From an uncultured Muribaculaceae bacterium (GTDB lineage Bacteria > Bacteroidota > Bacteroidia > Bacteroidales > Muribaculaceae): 64,000 bases of DNA. The translations under genes and the position numbers were made by a program. Below, piece after piece: positions 44,642-54,022 of this stretch. Numbering within the stretch: position 1 is the stretch's first letter; each line of letters begins with the position of its first letter. A model generated the notes under the pieces. The model had not been told where the DNA came from. It worked only from the letters and a program-made list of their open reading frames with translations, and ran no database searches. The stretch covers positions 3,719 through 67,718 of the forward strand of contig CAJUOB010000009.1 in assembly GCA_910587915.1 (NCBI GenBank). The letters are read 5' to 3'.

Positions 44642-46693
44642 TTATTTCTTAGGTTTGCGGCCGCGACGTGCCGGATGTTTGCGCAGCACCATCGCCGTAC
44701 GTGCCGGCAGGTAAAGAGGAAGCCATTCCACACCGGCTGGGCTGTAGAGAGGGTCGGGACGTGTGAAGTGTTCTACTGTGCAGTCGATGTTGCCGTAGCC
44801 GCCGAATGCCGGGTCATCGGAGCTGAACACCACGCTGTATACTCCGCCGGGAGCAAGGATGCCGTAGTCCTGGAAGCTCCTCACAGGGTTGAAGTTGAAC
44901 ACAAATACAAGATCACCTCTCATAAACGCTAATATCTGGTCGTCGTCCTTTTCCCATAGCTTGCGTATGGGCTTTGCCTGGAAATTGTGAACACGGCTCA
45001 CAAGTTCCACCATGCCATTGTCGAAAGCATTCAGGAAACGGTATTTGAGGTCCTCGCGGTCGACAAGGTCCCACTGTCTGCGTGCATACTTATAGCTCCA
45101 GCCGTTGCCCTCGCGCGGGAAATCTATCCATTCGGGATGGCCGAACTCATTGCCCATGAAGTTGAGATATCCGCCGTTGATTGTGGCAAGAGTCACAAGG
45201 CGTATCATTTTGTGGAGTGCCATGCCACGTGCCACGTCGGCATCATTGTCGTCGACCATCATGTGCCAGTACATCTTGGAGTCGATAAGACGGAAAATCA
45301 CGGTCTTGTCGCCTACGAGCGCCTGGTCGTGGCTCTCGACATAGGATATGGTTTTTTCGTCGGCACGGCGGTTGGTAAGTTCCCAGAATATTGATGTCGG
45401 GTGCCAGTCCTCGTCCTTTTTCTCCTTAAGGGTCTTTATCCAGTAGTCGGGAATGCCCATGGCCATACGGTAATCGAAACCGATGCCACCGTCGCGGAAC
45501 GGTATGGCAAGCCCCGGCATACCACTCATTTCTTCGGCAATGGTGATGGCGGTAGGTTTAAGTTCATGGATGAGCTTGTTGGCCAGAGTCAGATATACGA
45601 TGGCATCTGTGTCCTGACCGCCGTCGTAGTAATCGCCGTAGTTGGTGAAGGCTTTGCCAAGTCCGTGGTCGAAGTAGAGCATGGATGTCACGCCGTCGAA
45701 GCGGAAGCCGTCGAAGTGGTACTCCTCGAGCCAGTATTTGCAGTTCGACAGCAGGAAGTGCAGCACCTCGTCTTTACCGTAGTCGAAGCAGAGCGAATCC
45801 CATGCAGGGTGCTCACGGCGTCCGGGATCGGCATGGAAATATTGGGTAGGGGTGCCGTCGAGGCGTCCGAGCCCCTCGTTCTCGTTTTTCACGGCATGCG
45901 AGTGCACTATGTCCATGATTACGGCTATGCCGAGCGAATGTGCCTCGTTGATAAGTTTTTTGAGGTCTTCGGGAGTGCCGAAGCGGCTCGATGCAGCGAA
46001 GAAATTCGACACATGGTAGCCGAACGAGCCATAGTAGGGATGTTCCTGTATGGCCATTATCTGGATGGCGTTGTAGCCGTCGGCGGCTATGCGCGGCAGT
46101 ATCTTTTTGCGGAATTCATCGTATGTGCCTACTCCCTCGGTCTGTTGGGCCATGCCGATGTGGCATTCGTAGATCAGAAGTGGCGACAGGTCGGGTGTGA
46201 AGTTCTTGTCGGTCCAGCGGAATGCCTTCGACGGCATATGTATCTGTGCCGAGAATATTGCAGTCTGAGGGTCCTGCACCACGCGGTCGGCGTAGGCCGG
46301 TATACGCTCGCCCTGGCCGCCGGGCCACGACACAAGCATTTTATAGAGCTGGCCATCGCTCATCGCGTCGGGGTCGAATTTACCTTCCCATATGCCGGGG
46401 AGGCCGCCTTCGACCTTGTGCAGTGCATATTGTGGCAGCGCTTGCCAGCCTGAGAAATCGCCTATCAGTGTGATACCGGTGGCATTGGGAGCCCATTCGC
46501 GGAACACCCATGTTCCGTCGGTATTGCGGTGAAGACCGAAATATTTATGTGAGTTGGCAAAGTCCGACAGTGAGTCCCAGCCCTGCAGCAACCGCTTCTC
46601 GGTGCGTACGGCATCTGCATGCCGTCCTTCGATGGCCGGGGCATAGGGCTCGAGCCAGGGGTCGTTTTTGAGTATATTTAGTTTTCGTGCCAT
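44642..46693 (-). CDS. glgB: 1,4-alpha-glucan branching enzyme
   Basis: 683 residues, GH13 enzyme that makes alpha-1,6 branches in glycogen. An N-terminal CBM48-like domain (FREWAPNATGITLIGDFSGW) precedes the (beta/alpha)8 catalytic domain. The nucleophile is in GFRFDGVTSM (Asp about 332), the acid in ITIAEEMSGMPG (Glu about 387) and the stabiliser in VESHDQALVGDK. The GFRFDGVTSM form and overall length match the GH13_8 group that includes eukaryotic branching enzymes, common in Bacteroidales. It is followed by a strong terminator. Confidence 0.95.
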   Translation of the reverse strand: MARKLNILKNDPWLEPYAPAIEGRHADAVRTEKRLLQGWDSLSDFANSHKYFGLHRNTDGTWVFREWAPNATGITLIGDFSGWQALPQYALHKVEGGLPGIWEGKFDPDAMSDGQLYKMLVSWPGGQGERIPAYADRVVQDPQTAIFSAQIHMPSKAFRWTDKNFTPDLSPLLIYECHIGMAQQTEGVGTYDEFRKKILPRIAADGYNAIQIMAIQEHPYYGSFGYHVSNFFAASSRFGTPEDLKKLINEAHSLGIAVIMDIVHSHAVKNENEGLGRLDGTPTQYFHADPGRREHPAWDSLCFDYGKDEVLHFLLSNCKYWLEEYHFDGFRFDGVTSMLYFDHGLGKAFTNYGDYYDGGQDTDAIVYLTLANKLIHELKPTAITIAEEMSGMPGLAIPFRDGGIGFDYRMAMGIPDYWIKTLKEKKDEDWHPTSIFWELTNRRADEKTISYVESHDQALVGDKTVIFRLIDSKMYWHMMVDDNDADVARGMALHKMIRLVTLATINGGYLNFMGNEFGHPEWIDFPREGNGWSYKYARRQWDLVDREDLKYRFLNAFDNGMVELVSRVHNFQAKPIRKLWEKDDDQILAFMRGDLVFVFNFNPVRSFQDYGILAPGGVYSVVFSSDDPAFGGYGNIDCTVEHFTRPDPLYSPAGVEWLPLYLPARTAMVLRKHPARRGRKPKK

Positions 46694-46779
46694 GGTATAC
46701 GATGTTAATTGTTAGTTATGGATAAGTATGATTATTGGATTTTGTATTGTCCTTTGCGGCGTTCCGGCGGATATTTGCC

Positions 46780-47445
46780 TTAGCCCTTTCTTCCGAAGTC
46801 GGCCGGAATCTCGCCCCATTCCTCGGTATTCCATTTTAGTATGGGGTTTGGTATCTGGTTCGCTTTCAGCCATGCATCGGCACGCCTCAGCATTTCCAAG
46901 GTCGCTTCGGTGCGGGGTTCGCGTGCCAGTGTGGTCCGCGATGCTCCACGCCTCAGCCATGCCAGTGCATTGCGGGAGTCGGTGTAGATGGGAGTGGTTG
47001 TGTCGCCGGCTTTTTTCAGCAACGCCGCTACATGTATCAACGCTAAAAACTCGGCAATGTTGTTCGTGCCCCATAATGGAGTCTTGTCGCCGATGTGAAA
47101 AAGTTCTTCTCCTGTGGCAACCCGCACTCCCCGGTACTCCATCGGCCCGGGATTGACGGAGCATGCGCCGTCGACAGCGATTGCGTCGAGGCGTATTCCC
47201 GGTTTCGAAGGAGGGGTGTATGTCGCTGTCTTTTGTGGCGCGATAGGGGTCTGGGTGTGCTTGAGAATGCTGCGCATTATGCCAAGTTGGTCCGATGGCT
47301 TGCCTCGGTAGGCGGCCACGGCTGCTTCCTGGCTCGGGTAGGATTTATAGCGGGCACCGGGGAAACCGTCTACTTGTTGCTGGCATTCATCCCAGCTGTC
47401 GTATACGCCGGGCTCTCGGCCTTCCCATACAACATAGTATTTCAT
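46780..47445 (-). CDS. Ribonuclease H with viroplasmin-type N-terminal domain
   Basis: 221 residues. The N-terminal ~45 residues (YYVVWEGREPGVYDSWDECQQQVDGFPGARYKSYPS) are the RNA-DNA hybrid binding (caulimovirus viroplasmin) domain seen in RNase H1. The RNase H domain follows with Asp in IAVDGAC, Glu in NNIAEFLAL, Asp in YTDSRNALAW and the final Asp in WGEIPADFGRK. It degrades RNA in RNA-DNA hybrids. Only 1 base lies between its start and the preceding gene's stop. Confidence 0.92.
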   Translation of the reverse strand: MKYYVVWEGREPGVYDSWDECQQQVDGFPGARYKSYPSQEAAVAAYRGKPSDQLGIMRSILKHTQTPIAPQKTATYTPPSKPGIRLDAIAVDGACSVNPGPMEYRGVRVATGEELFHIGDKTPLWGTNNIAEFLALIHVAALLKKAGDTTTPIYTDSRNALAWLRRGASRTTLAREPRTEATLEMLRRADAWLKANQIPNPILKWNTEEWGEIPADFGRKG

Positions 47446-47446
47446 A

Positions 47447-48625
47447 TCACGAGAATTGCAGAAACAGATTTATGTCTACGCTCCGCAGGCCTGCAATCCG
47501 GGCCACCGACGGATTCACGCATTTCCCAAGGAATGTGTAGGCCGCTTTGCGTAGGCCGTCCTTTAGTTTCAAGGCGTTGGCCACGCCGTCGCACACCAGC
47601 AGATCGTCGAGCATGGTTACAAATGTATTGCTCAAGGCCATGGCCACAGTGCGTGGCACGGCGTTTCCGGCGTTGATGTAGCACAGGCGTGTGGGCTCTG
47701 TCACGGAGTTATCGGAGGGCGATGCAAGGTCGAGGTCGACCACAGGGAGCGACGGGAATGCTGACCCAGGTGATGAGGTGAGATCGAAGCATATCACACC
47801 GCGCTTCATCACGCTCACCATGTCGGCTCCGACCACTCCGCATCGGGGAGTGGTGTCGGTGGCTACCACTATATCGGCAGAGCGTAGACCGTTTTCGAAC
47901 ACACGTGGGTGCAGCGACGAGCATATTGCTCCCGGCCCGAGCATGGCCGACGCCTCGCGCATTCGGTATACATTGTCGTCGAACAGACGAACTGTCGCTC
48001 CCATGCCGATGGCACCCTTGGCGGCAGCTACGGCGGCCATGTCCGACCCTATTATCATCACCTCGCAAGGAACCACTCCTGCCACACCGCCAAGCAGAAT
48101 GCCTTTTCCGTGCACAGCGTCGGCGAGTAGCGACGATGCTATTGCTATCGCTGCACGCCCGTCGATTTCATGGAGAATGTCGGCAAAGGGGCGGTGACCC
48201 GCTTCGTCGCATATCAGTTCAAGTGCCAGGGCTATGACATGGCGTTCTACCAGCAGCTTCACCGTTTCGCGGTCGGTGTCGCGGTTGTGGATGAACGACA
48301 GCAGCAGAGCACCGCGTTTGAGCTTTCGTGCATCGGTGGGGGTGAGAGGTGGTAGATACAGCACTATATCGGCGGCGAGAGCCTCGGTTCGTTCCACAAT
48401 CTCTACGCCGCAGCGGGTATAGGCTGCGTCGCTGTAGTGTATATACTCTGCGGCCCCCTTTTCCATCTTCACGCTGAATCCTCGGGCAACAAGCATCCCG
48501 GCGCCTTCCGGTGTGAGCGGGAAGCGGTGTTCTACTACTCCGCCGGCGGCCGGTAGGCCGATGACTACGCTGCGCTTGCCGGTGCTGACGCTAAGCAACT
48601 CTTCCAATGGGATAGGGGCATTCAT
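47447..48625 (-). CDS. Alanine dehydrogenase-like protein, degenerate active site
   Basis: 392 residues with the two-domain fold of alanine dehydrogenase/transhydrogenase alpha. Kept features: EHRFPLTPEGA with the substrate Arg34, FIHNRD with His113, and CFDLTSS with Asp281. Altered: the catalytic Lys of the MKVKEP strand is lost (LYLPPLTP, 89-96), and the dinucleotide loop GxGxxG is GSDMAA (193-198). NAD binding and alanine oxidation are therefore doubtful. It overlaps aroK by 4 bases. Without a search it cannot be told whether it is an inactive paralogue or a family with another substrate. Confidence 0.78.
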   Translation of the reverse strand: MNAPIPLEELLSVSTGKRSVVIGLPAAGGVVEHRFPLTPEGAGMLVARGFSVKMEKGAAEYIHYSDAAYTRCGVEIVERTEALAADIVLYLPPLTPTDARKLKRGALLLSFIHNRDTDRETVKLLVERHVIALALELICDEAGHRPFADILHEIDGRAAIAIASSLLADAVHGKGILLGGVAGVVPCEVMIIGSDMAAVAAAKGAIGMGATVRLFDDNVYRMREASAMLGPGAICSSLHPRVFENGLRSADIVVATDTTPRCGVVGADMVSVMKRGVICFDLTSSPGSAFPSLPVVDLDLASPSDNSVTEPTRLCYINAGNAVPRTVAMALSNTFVTMLDDLLVCDGVANALKLKDGLRKAAYTFLGKCVNPSVARIAGLRSVDINLFLQFS

Positions 48626-49179
48626 GAGTTGGTGTCGGATTGTGTGGTGGTAAGGAATGTATCGATAAACAGTCGGGCGCTCTCTTCGATCTGATGCTCG
48701 TCGTCGAGCCGCGAACTGTCGAAGACGGCCGTCGCCCGGCTATAGTAAGGCTCGCGTTCGGCCATGAGACTCTCCACTTTGCTCCGTAGTGCCTCGGGAT
48801 TGTCTATAAGATTGTCTATCACAGGTCTTTGGCCGGGAGCGAGCGCAAGTCGTTGTATGGTGATGTCGGTATCTGCTTTAAGCCACACCACTGTACCGGC
48901 TTCCAACATCGCATCCATTGCTCCGGGGCGGCATGGTGTTCCTCCGCCGCAAGCCACAATGGCGTCGCTGTCGCATAGCGATGCCAATACTTCGCTCTCG
49001 AGCTGCCTGAAGCGCTCTTCGCCATCTTCGGCAAAAATGGCAGGAATGCTCTTGCCGGCCAATCGCTCGGTCTCGGAGTCGAGATCTATGTATGTACGGC
49101 CCGGCACCCTGGCGGCCAAGGCCTGCAGCAAGGTGCTTTTGCCGCAGGCCATGAAGCCTATGAGAAACAGAGGACGCAT
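48622..49179 (-). CDS. aroK: Shikimate kinase
   Basis: 185 residues, phosphorylates shikimate in the aromatic amino acid pathway. Walker A GFMACGKS is at 8-15, the shikimate-binding Asp and Arg occur in IDLDSETERL and DGEERFRQLES, and VACGGGTPC supplies the conserved GGG. The lid region GQRPVIDN follows. The start overlaps the mscL stop (TAATG). Confidence 0.94.
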   Translation of the reverse strand: MRPLFLIGFMACGKSTLLQALAARVPGRTYIDLDSETERLAGKSIPAIFAEDGEERFRQLESEVLASLCDSDAIVACGGGTPCRPGAMDAMLEAGTVVWLKADTDITIQRLALAPGQRPVIDNLIDNPEALRSKVESLMAEREPYYSRATAVFDSSRLDDEHQIEESARLFIDTFLTTTQSDTNS

Positions 49180-49616
49180 TATTTCTTGTCCGCTTCCTTG
49201 CGCAGGATGTCGCGGATTTCGGTCAGTAATTCTTCCTGAGTAGGTGGTGCAGGAGCTGCCGGTGCTTCTGGTTCAGGCTCGGGCTTGCGGCGCATCTTGT
49301 TCATCACTTTTATAGCCAGGAAGATACAGAACGCTATTATTATGAAGTCTACTATCGTCTGCACGAAGGTACCCCATGTCACGGCAACTTCCGGTGTTAT
49401 GATTTCGGTTCCTTCGGCCACACCTTGCTTTATCACCCATTTATATTCCGAGAAATTGGTGCCACCAGTGAGTACACCCACCACAGGCATGATGATATCG
49501 TTCACAAGCGATGTGACTATTTTACCGAAAGCTGCGCCGATTACAACGCCCACTGCCATGTCGACAACATTGCCCTTCATGGCGAATTCCTTGAATTCGT
49601 TCAGAAACTTTTTCAT
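49179..49616 (-). CDS. mscL: Large-conductance mechanosensitive channel
   Basis: 145 residues. N-terminal helix FLNEFKEFAMKGNVVDMAVGVVIGAAFGKIVTSLVNDIIMPVVG is the pore-lining TM1 signature, TM2 lies near residues 85-110, and a Glu/Pro-rich linker plus a short C-terminal helix (ELLTEIRDILRK) follow. It opens under membrane tension to release solutes on osmotic downshock. First gene of a run leading to aroK. Confidence 0.94.
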   Translation of the reverse strand: MKKFLNEFKEFAMKGNVVDMAVGVVIGAAFGKIVTSLVNDIIMPVVGVLTGGTNFSEYKWVIKQGVAEGTEIITPEVAVTWGTFVQTIVDFIIIAFCIFLAIKVMNKMRRKPEPEPEAPAAPAPPTQEELLTEIRDILRKEADKK

Positions 49617-49700
49617 ATCTTACATTAATTTAATCCGACCATTAAAACTGCGTACAATGCTTTTTGGTTGAATGTAATCGAGGACTTTTGCCTCAAAGCG

Positions 49701-49708
49701 CAAATTTA
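49701..49708 (-). promoter_or_regulatory. -7 box upstream of mscL
   Basis: CAAATTTA on the plus strand reads TAAATTTG on the minus strand, 84 bases before the mscL start. No -33 box seen. Confidence 0.4.
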
Positions 49709-49765
49709 ACAAAATTTCTGAAAATAAAAAAAGTCGAAGATGCACGTAATACCGAAATTTTTCAT

Positions 49766-49773
49766 TAATTTTG
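49766..49773 (+). promoter_or_regulatory. -7 box of the GAPDH gene
   Basis: TAATTTTG matches TAnnTTTG and lies 107 bases before the ATG, leaving a long leader (49781-49880) in which I see no known riboswitch. No clear -33 box. Confidence 0.55.
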
Positions 49774-49880
49774 CGGCGGATTAAAGCACGCTGCGCGAAC
49801 TATCTTCCGCACTTGGTTGCTTTGAGACATAAAATACTAATATACCGACACATACACAACCCAATATTCAATATACTACT

Positions 49881-50891
49881 ATGACTAAAATTGGTATCAA
49901 TGGTTTCGGTCGCATCGGTCGCTTCGTCTTCCGTGCTTCCACCAAGCGCGACGACATCGAAGTAGTCGCTATCAACGACCTTCTTCCCGTCGACTACATG
50001 GCTTACATGCTCAAATACGACACAATGCACGGCCAGTTCGACGGCACCGTTGACTACGATCTCGAAAAGAGCCTTCTTATCGTAAACGGCAAGGAAATCA
50101 AGGTTTCCGCTTGCAAGAACCCCGCTGAAATCGGCTGGGGCGAAAAGGGCGCTGAATACGTGGTTGAATCCACCGGTCTCTTCCTCACAAAGGAAAAAGC
50201 TCAGGGCCACATCGACGCTGGCGCTAAGTACGTGGTTATGTCTGCTCCTTCCAAGGACGACACCCCCATGTTCGTTTGCGGCGTGAACAACAACACCTAC
50301 GTTAAGGGCACACAGTTCGTTTCGAACGCTTCCTGCACCACCAACTGCCTTGCTCCTATCGCTAAGGTCCTCAACGACAACTTCGGTATCCTCGAAGGCC
50401 TCATGACTACCGTTCACTCTACTACAGCTACTCAGAAGACTGTAGACGGTCCCTCCATGAAGGACTGGCGCGGTGGCCGTGCTGCTTCCGGCAACATCAT
50501 CCCCTCGTCGACCGGCGCTGCTAAGGCTGTAGGCAAAGTTATCCCCGAACTCAACGGCAAGCTCACCGGTATGTCGATGCGTGTCCCCACCCTCGACGTA
50601 TCTGTAGTTGACCTCACCGTCAACCTCGCTAAGCCCGCTACCTACGAGGAAATCTGCGCTGCTATGAAGGCTGCTTCCGAAGGCGAACTCAAGGGTGTTC
50701 TCGGCTACACTGAAGAAGACGTTGTTTCCAGCGACTTCCTCGGCGACGCTCGTACCTCTATCTTCGACAAGAAGGCTGGTATCCAGCTCACCCCCACCTT
50801 CGTTAAGGTTGTTTCTTGGTACGACAACGAAATCGGCTACTCCAACAAAGTGCTCGATCTCATCGCTACCATGGTTAAGATCAACGGCTAA
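49881..50891 (+). CDS. gap: Glyceraldehyde-3-phosphate dehydrogenase
   Basis: 336 residues, glycolytic enzyme. NAD-binding INGFGRIGRFVFRAS is at the N-terminus (residues 5-19) and the catalytic Cys lies in SNASCTTNCLAP near residue 155. The C-terminal domain ends in WYDNEIGYSNKVLDL. Codon use is extremely biased toward C-ending codons, as expected for a highly expressed gene. Single-gene unit with a long leader and a strong terminator. Confidence 0.97.
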   Translation: MTKIGINGFGRIGRFVFRASTKRDDIEVVAINDLLPVDYMAYMLKYDTMHGQFDGTVDYDLEKSLLIVNGKEIKVSACKNPAEIGWGEKGAEYVVESTGLFLTKEKAQGHIDAGAKYVVMSAPSKDDTPMFVCGVNNNTYVKGTQFVSNASCTTNCLAPIAKVLNDNFGILEGLMTTVHSTTATQKTVDGPSMKDWRGGRAASGNIIPSSTGAAKAVGKVIPELNGKLTGMSMRVPTLDVSVVDLTVNLAKPATYEEICAAMKAASEGELKGVLGYTEEDVVSSDFLGDARTSIFDKKAGIQLTPTFVKVVSWYDNEIGYSNKVLDLIATMVKING

Positions 50892-50907
50892 TTCTATTAA
50901 CCGCCAT

Positions 50908-50942
50908 AAAAAAGCGCTTGCCATTCGGCAGGCGCTTTTTTT
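50908..50942 (+). terminator. Terminator of the GAPDH gene
   Basis: AAAAAAGCGC (50908-50917), inner TGCC/GGCA, and GCGCTTTTTTT (50932-50942) form a strong hairpin with a 4-base loop; usable on both strands. Confidence 0.9.
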
Positions 50943-50988
50943 ATGGGCGTGCGAGTACACTTTATTCAAACACACTCTTAACAGCAAA

Positions 50989-51016
50989 AGCCGCCATGGA
51001 ATTTTCCATGACGGCT
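50989..51016 (-). terminator. Terminator of the xylose operon
   Basis: AGCCGCCATGGA (50989-51000) pairs with TCCATGACGGCT (51005-51016), one mismatch; on the minus strand a T-run (TTTTG) follows. It lies 27 bases past the xylA stop. Confidence 0.75.
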
Positions 51017-51042
51017 CTTGCTGTATCTGGCGGACGCAAGCG

Positions 51043-52359
51043 TCACACGTACATATTCACAATAGCTTCGTAGAGCTCCTGTTTGCCCGAGGTCTGTGCG
51101 GGCTCGCCGTGTGTGCGGGCGTAGGCCACGAGGTCTTCGAGCGATAGTGCTCCATTCTCGAAAGCCTTGCCTTCGCCGGCATCGAAACTGGCGTAGCGGT
51201 CGGCGAGCATTTTCTTGTAGGGCGATTTCTCGAGAATCTCGGCTGCGCTCAGAAGTGCGCGGGCCATTGCGTCCATTCCGGCTATATGGGCTATGAAAAT
51301 ATCCTCGAGGTCGGTGGAGTTGCGGCGTGTCTTGGCATCGAAGTTTGTACCACCGTTTCCGAGGCCACCATTGCGTATTATCTGCATCATGGCTTGGGTC
51401 AGTTCGTAGTTGTCGATAGGGAACTGGTCGGTATCCCAGCCATTCTGGTAGTCGCCACGGTTGGCATCGATGGAACCGAGCATGCCATTGTCGACAGCGA
51501 CAGCGAGTTCGTGCTCGAATGTGTGGCCGGCGAGAGTGGCGTGGTTCACTTCGATGTTAACCTTGAAGTCCTTGTCGAGACCATGTGCTTTCAGGAAGCC
51601 GATCACTGTTTCGGTGTCTACATCGTACTGATGCTTGGTGGGCTCCATCGGCTTTGGCTCGATCAGGAATGTACCGGTGAAACCTTTGGCGCGGGCATAG
51701 TCGCGGGCCATGGTCAGCATGGTTGCCAGATGTTCCTTTTCGCGCTTCTGGTCGGTATTGAGCAGGCTCATGTAGCCTTCGCGGCCACCCCAGAACACAT
51801 AGTTCTGTCCGCCAAGTGCTATTGTAGCGTCGATAGCGTTCTTTATCTGCACGGCGGCACGTGCCACAACGTCGAAATCGGGGTTGGTGGCTGCTCCGTT
51901 CATGTAGCGTGCATGGCTGAATACATTGGCGGTGCCCCAGAGATTCTTTATGCCTGTCTCAGCCATCTTTTCCTTAAGATAGGCCACTACGGCTTTCATG
52001 TTTGCCTCATATTCCTCGATCGATGAGCCTTCGCTCACCAGGTCGACGTCGTGGAAGCAGAAATATTCTATGCCCATCTTCTGCATGAATTCGAAGCCGG
52101 CGTCTACTTTCTGTTTGGCTATTTCCACGGGGTCGCTGCCCTCGTTCCAAGGGAATGCCTTGGTTGTGCCACCAAACTGGTCGCCGCCTTCCGCACATAG
52201 TGTGTGCCACCATGCCATGGCGAATTTCAGCCAGTCCTTCATCGGTTTGCCGAGCACCACGCGCTCTGCGTCGTAGTAGCGGTAGGCGAGGGGATTATAG
52301 CTTTCTGTACCCTCGAATTTGATTTTCCCTATGCCGGGAAAGTATTCTTTCTGTGCCAT
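51043..52359 (-). CDS. xylA: Xylose isomerase
   Basis: 438 residues, converts D-xylose to D-xylulose. The catalytic His and Asp are in FCFHDVDLV (about residues 100-107), the metal-binding regions in FWGGREGYMSLLNTD, IEPKPMEPTKHQYD and INVNHATLAGH-like IEVNHATLAGH. Length is that of the class II (long) enzymes. Second gene of the xylose operon; xylB ends 5 bases upstream of its start. Confidence 0.97.
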   Translation of the reverse strand: MAQKEYFPGIGKIKFEGTESYNPLAYRYYDAERVVLGKPMKDWLKFAMAWWHTLCAEGGDQFGGTTKAFPWNEGSDPVEIAKQKVDAGFEFMQKMGIEYFCFHDVDLVSEGSSIEEYEANMKAVVAYLKEKMAETGIKNLWGTANVFSHARYMNGAATNPDFDVVARAAVQIKNAIDATIALGGQNYVFWGGREGYMSLLNTDQKREKEHLATMLTMARDYARAKGFTGTFLIEPKPMEPTKHQYDVDTETVIGFLKAHGLDKDFKVNIEVNHATLAGHTFEHELAVAVDNGMLGSIDANRGDYQNGWDTDQFPIDNYELTQAMMQIIRNGGLGNGGTNFDAKTRRNSTDLEDIFIAHIAGMDAMARALLSAAEILEKSPYKKMLADRYASFDAGEGKAFENGALSLEDLVAYARTHGEPAQTSGKQELYEAIVNMYV

Positions 52360-52364
52360 TATGG

Positions 52365-53849
52365 TTATTTTAGTAGGTTTTCAAGTATTGTTTTCCATCG
52401 GGCGTATGCCTCGAGGTAGGGTGTGCGGTCTTTTGCCGGATGGATTTCGGCAAGTTTCACCAACGATGCGAACGCTTCGTTGTGGTCGTTGTATATTCCG
52501 GCGCCTATTCCGGCACCCTTGGCAGCACCGACGGCGCCGTCTGTGTCGAATAGATCGATCGTGGCTCCCGATACCGATGCAAGCGTGTCGCGGAAGATGG
52601 GACTGAGGAACATATTGGCATTTCCGGCATGGATCTTTCGTATCTCCATGCCTATACTCTCCATTATCTCCATGCCGTACATGAATGAGAATACTATTCC
52701 TTCCTGTGCTGCACGAAGCAAATGGCTGCGGTTGTGGATATTGAAATTTATGCCGTGGAACGAGCACCCTATCTCGCGGTTCTCGAGCACGCGCTCGGCC
52801 CCGTTGCCGAATGGCATCACTGTCACACCGGCACTTCCCACCGGCGCTTCCGCGGCCAGTTCGTTCATGCCTTCATAGCTGATTCCGTCCGGGGCGATGT
52901 TGCGCTTCATCCAGCTGTTGAGTATTCCGGTGCCGTTTATGCATGTCATCACACCGATACGTGTGAGCGAGTCGGTGTGGTTCACATGCGCGAAGTTGTT
53001 CACGCGCGAGCGCGGGTCATATGCCACAGTTCCGTTTATGCCGTACACCACTCCCGATGTTCCCGCTGTCGATGCAACTTCACCCGGTTCGAATACATTG
53101 AGTGAAAGCGCATTGTTCGGCTGATCGCCGGCCCGGTAGGTTACAGGCGTTCCCTCGGCAAGTCCCAGTTCGGCGGCGGCTGCTGCTGTCACACGTCCTT
53201 GTTCCGAGAAGGTATCTTGTACCGGAGGGAGCACCGAGACGTCAATGCCATAGTAGTCGGTGAGAAAACGCGCCGGCGTGTTTGCGCGGAAATCCCATAG
53301 CATATACTCCGACAGTCCTTCCGGATTTGTGCATAGTTCGCCGGTGAGTCTGTAGGCTATATAGTCGCCCGGCAGCATCACCTTATATATATGCTCAAAA
53401 ATCTCAGGCTCGTTTTCCCGTACCCAAGCGAGCTTGGATGCTGTGAAATTGCCGGGAGAATTGAGCAGATGCCCGAGGCAATGCTCAGCGCCAAGATCTG
53501 CGAAGGCTCGCTCTCCATAAGGCACCGCACGGCTATCGCACCATATTATGGCGTCGCGGACAGGGACCATGTCTCTGTCAACCGCCACCAGTCCGTGCAT
53601 CTGATAGCTTATGCCTATGGCTTTTATATCGCCGGGGTTTATTCCACTTTTCGAGAGCACGGATGCGGTGGCGTCCTTAAGATAGCTCCACCAGTCGGTG
53701 GGACGCTGTTCTGCCCAGCCCGGTCGCAGCGCCTTGATGGGCGCCTCGCTCTTGGGAAAGAAATCGGTGGCAACACAGCGACCGGTGGCGGCCTCTACTA
53801 TGGCTGCCTTTACCGACGAACTCCCTATATCATATCCGAGAAGATACAT
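52365..53849 (-). CDS. xylB: Xylulokinase
   Basis: 494 residues from the ATG at 53849 (MYLLGYDIGSSSVKAA...), since homologues begin at the phosphate-binding strand; a longer frame to 53885 adds only an AT-rich leader. FGGY-family motifs: DIGSSSVKAAI at the N-terminus, MHGLVAVD near residue 77 and the ATPase part with STAGTSGVVYG and GSAGVTVMPFGNGAER. It phosphorylates xylulose to xylulose-5-phosphate. Neither a xylose transporter nor a xylose regulator is adjacent. Confidence 0.93.
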   Translation of the reverse strand: MYLLGYDIGSSSVKAAIVEAATGRCVATDFFPKSEAPIKALRPGWAEQRPTDWWSYLKDATASVLSKSGINPGDIKAIGISYQMHGLVAVDRDMVPVRDAIIWCDSRAVPYGERAFADLGAEHCLGHLLNSPGNFTASKLAWVRENEPEIFEHIYKVMLPGDYIAYRLTGELCTNPEGLSEYMLWDFRANTPARFLTDYYGIDVSVLPPVQDTFSEQGRVTAAAAAELGLAEGTPVTYRAGDQPNNALSLNVFEPGEVASTAGTSGVVYGINGTVAYDPRSRVNNFAHVNHTDSLTRIGVMTCINGTGILNSWMKRNIAPDGISYEGMNELAAEAPVGSAGVTVMPFGNGAERVLENREIGCSFHGINFNIHNRSHLLRAAQEGIVFSFMYGMEIMESIGMEIRKIHAGNANMFLSPIFRDTLASVSGATIDLFDTDGAVGAAKGAGIGAGIYNDHNEAFASLVKLAEIHPAKDRTPYLEAYARWKTILENLLK

Positions 53850-53901
53850 TGTCAGATAATTTATGATTACTACAATAATACGCAAAAAATAGGCGTACCG
53901 C

Positions 53902-53982
53902 TCATTAATGAATGTTAAATGATTTTTTTAGCCAATGCAAAAGCCGGATATTCCGGCGCAGCGTCTAAAAAATGAATGTTAA
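53902..53982. promoter_or_regulatory. Candidate regulatory region between xylB and the DUF1846 gene
   Basis: Contains the palindrome TCATTAATGA (53902-53911), an identical 12-base direct repeat AATGAATGTTAA at 53907-53918 and 53971-53982, and between them the inverted repeat GCCGGA-TAT-TCCGGC (53943-53957). Such spacing in a divergent intergenic region suggests operator sites. Confidence 0.4.
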
Positions 53983-54014
53983 TGGATTTGAGATGTATTT
54001 TCGGGAAAATTTTG

Positions 54015-54022
54015 TACCTTTG
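54015..54022 (+). promoter_or_regulatory. -7 box of the DUF1846 gene, near-leaderless
   Basis: TACCTTTG lies only 9 bases before the ATG at 54032. The nearest TTTG upstream (53987-53990) is 24 bases away, longer than usual. Confidence 0.55.

Noticed and set aside
49800..50987. 395-codon minus-strand frame opposite the GAPDH gene
   Set aside because: Same codon-bias artefact; the GAPDH sequence is unmistakable on the plus strand.
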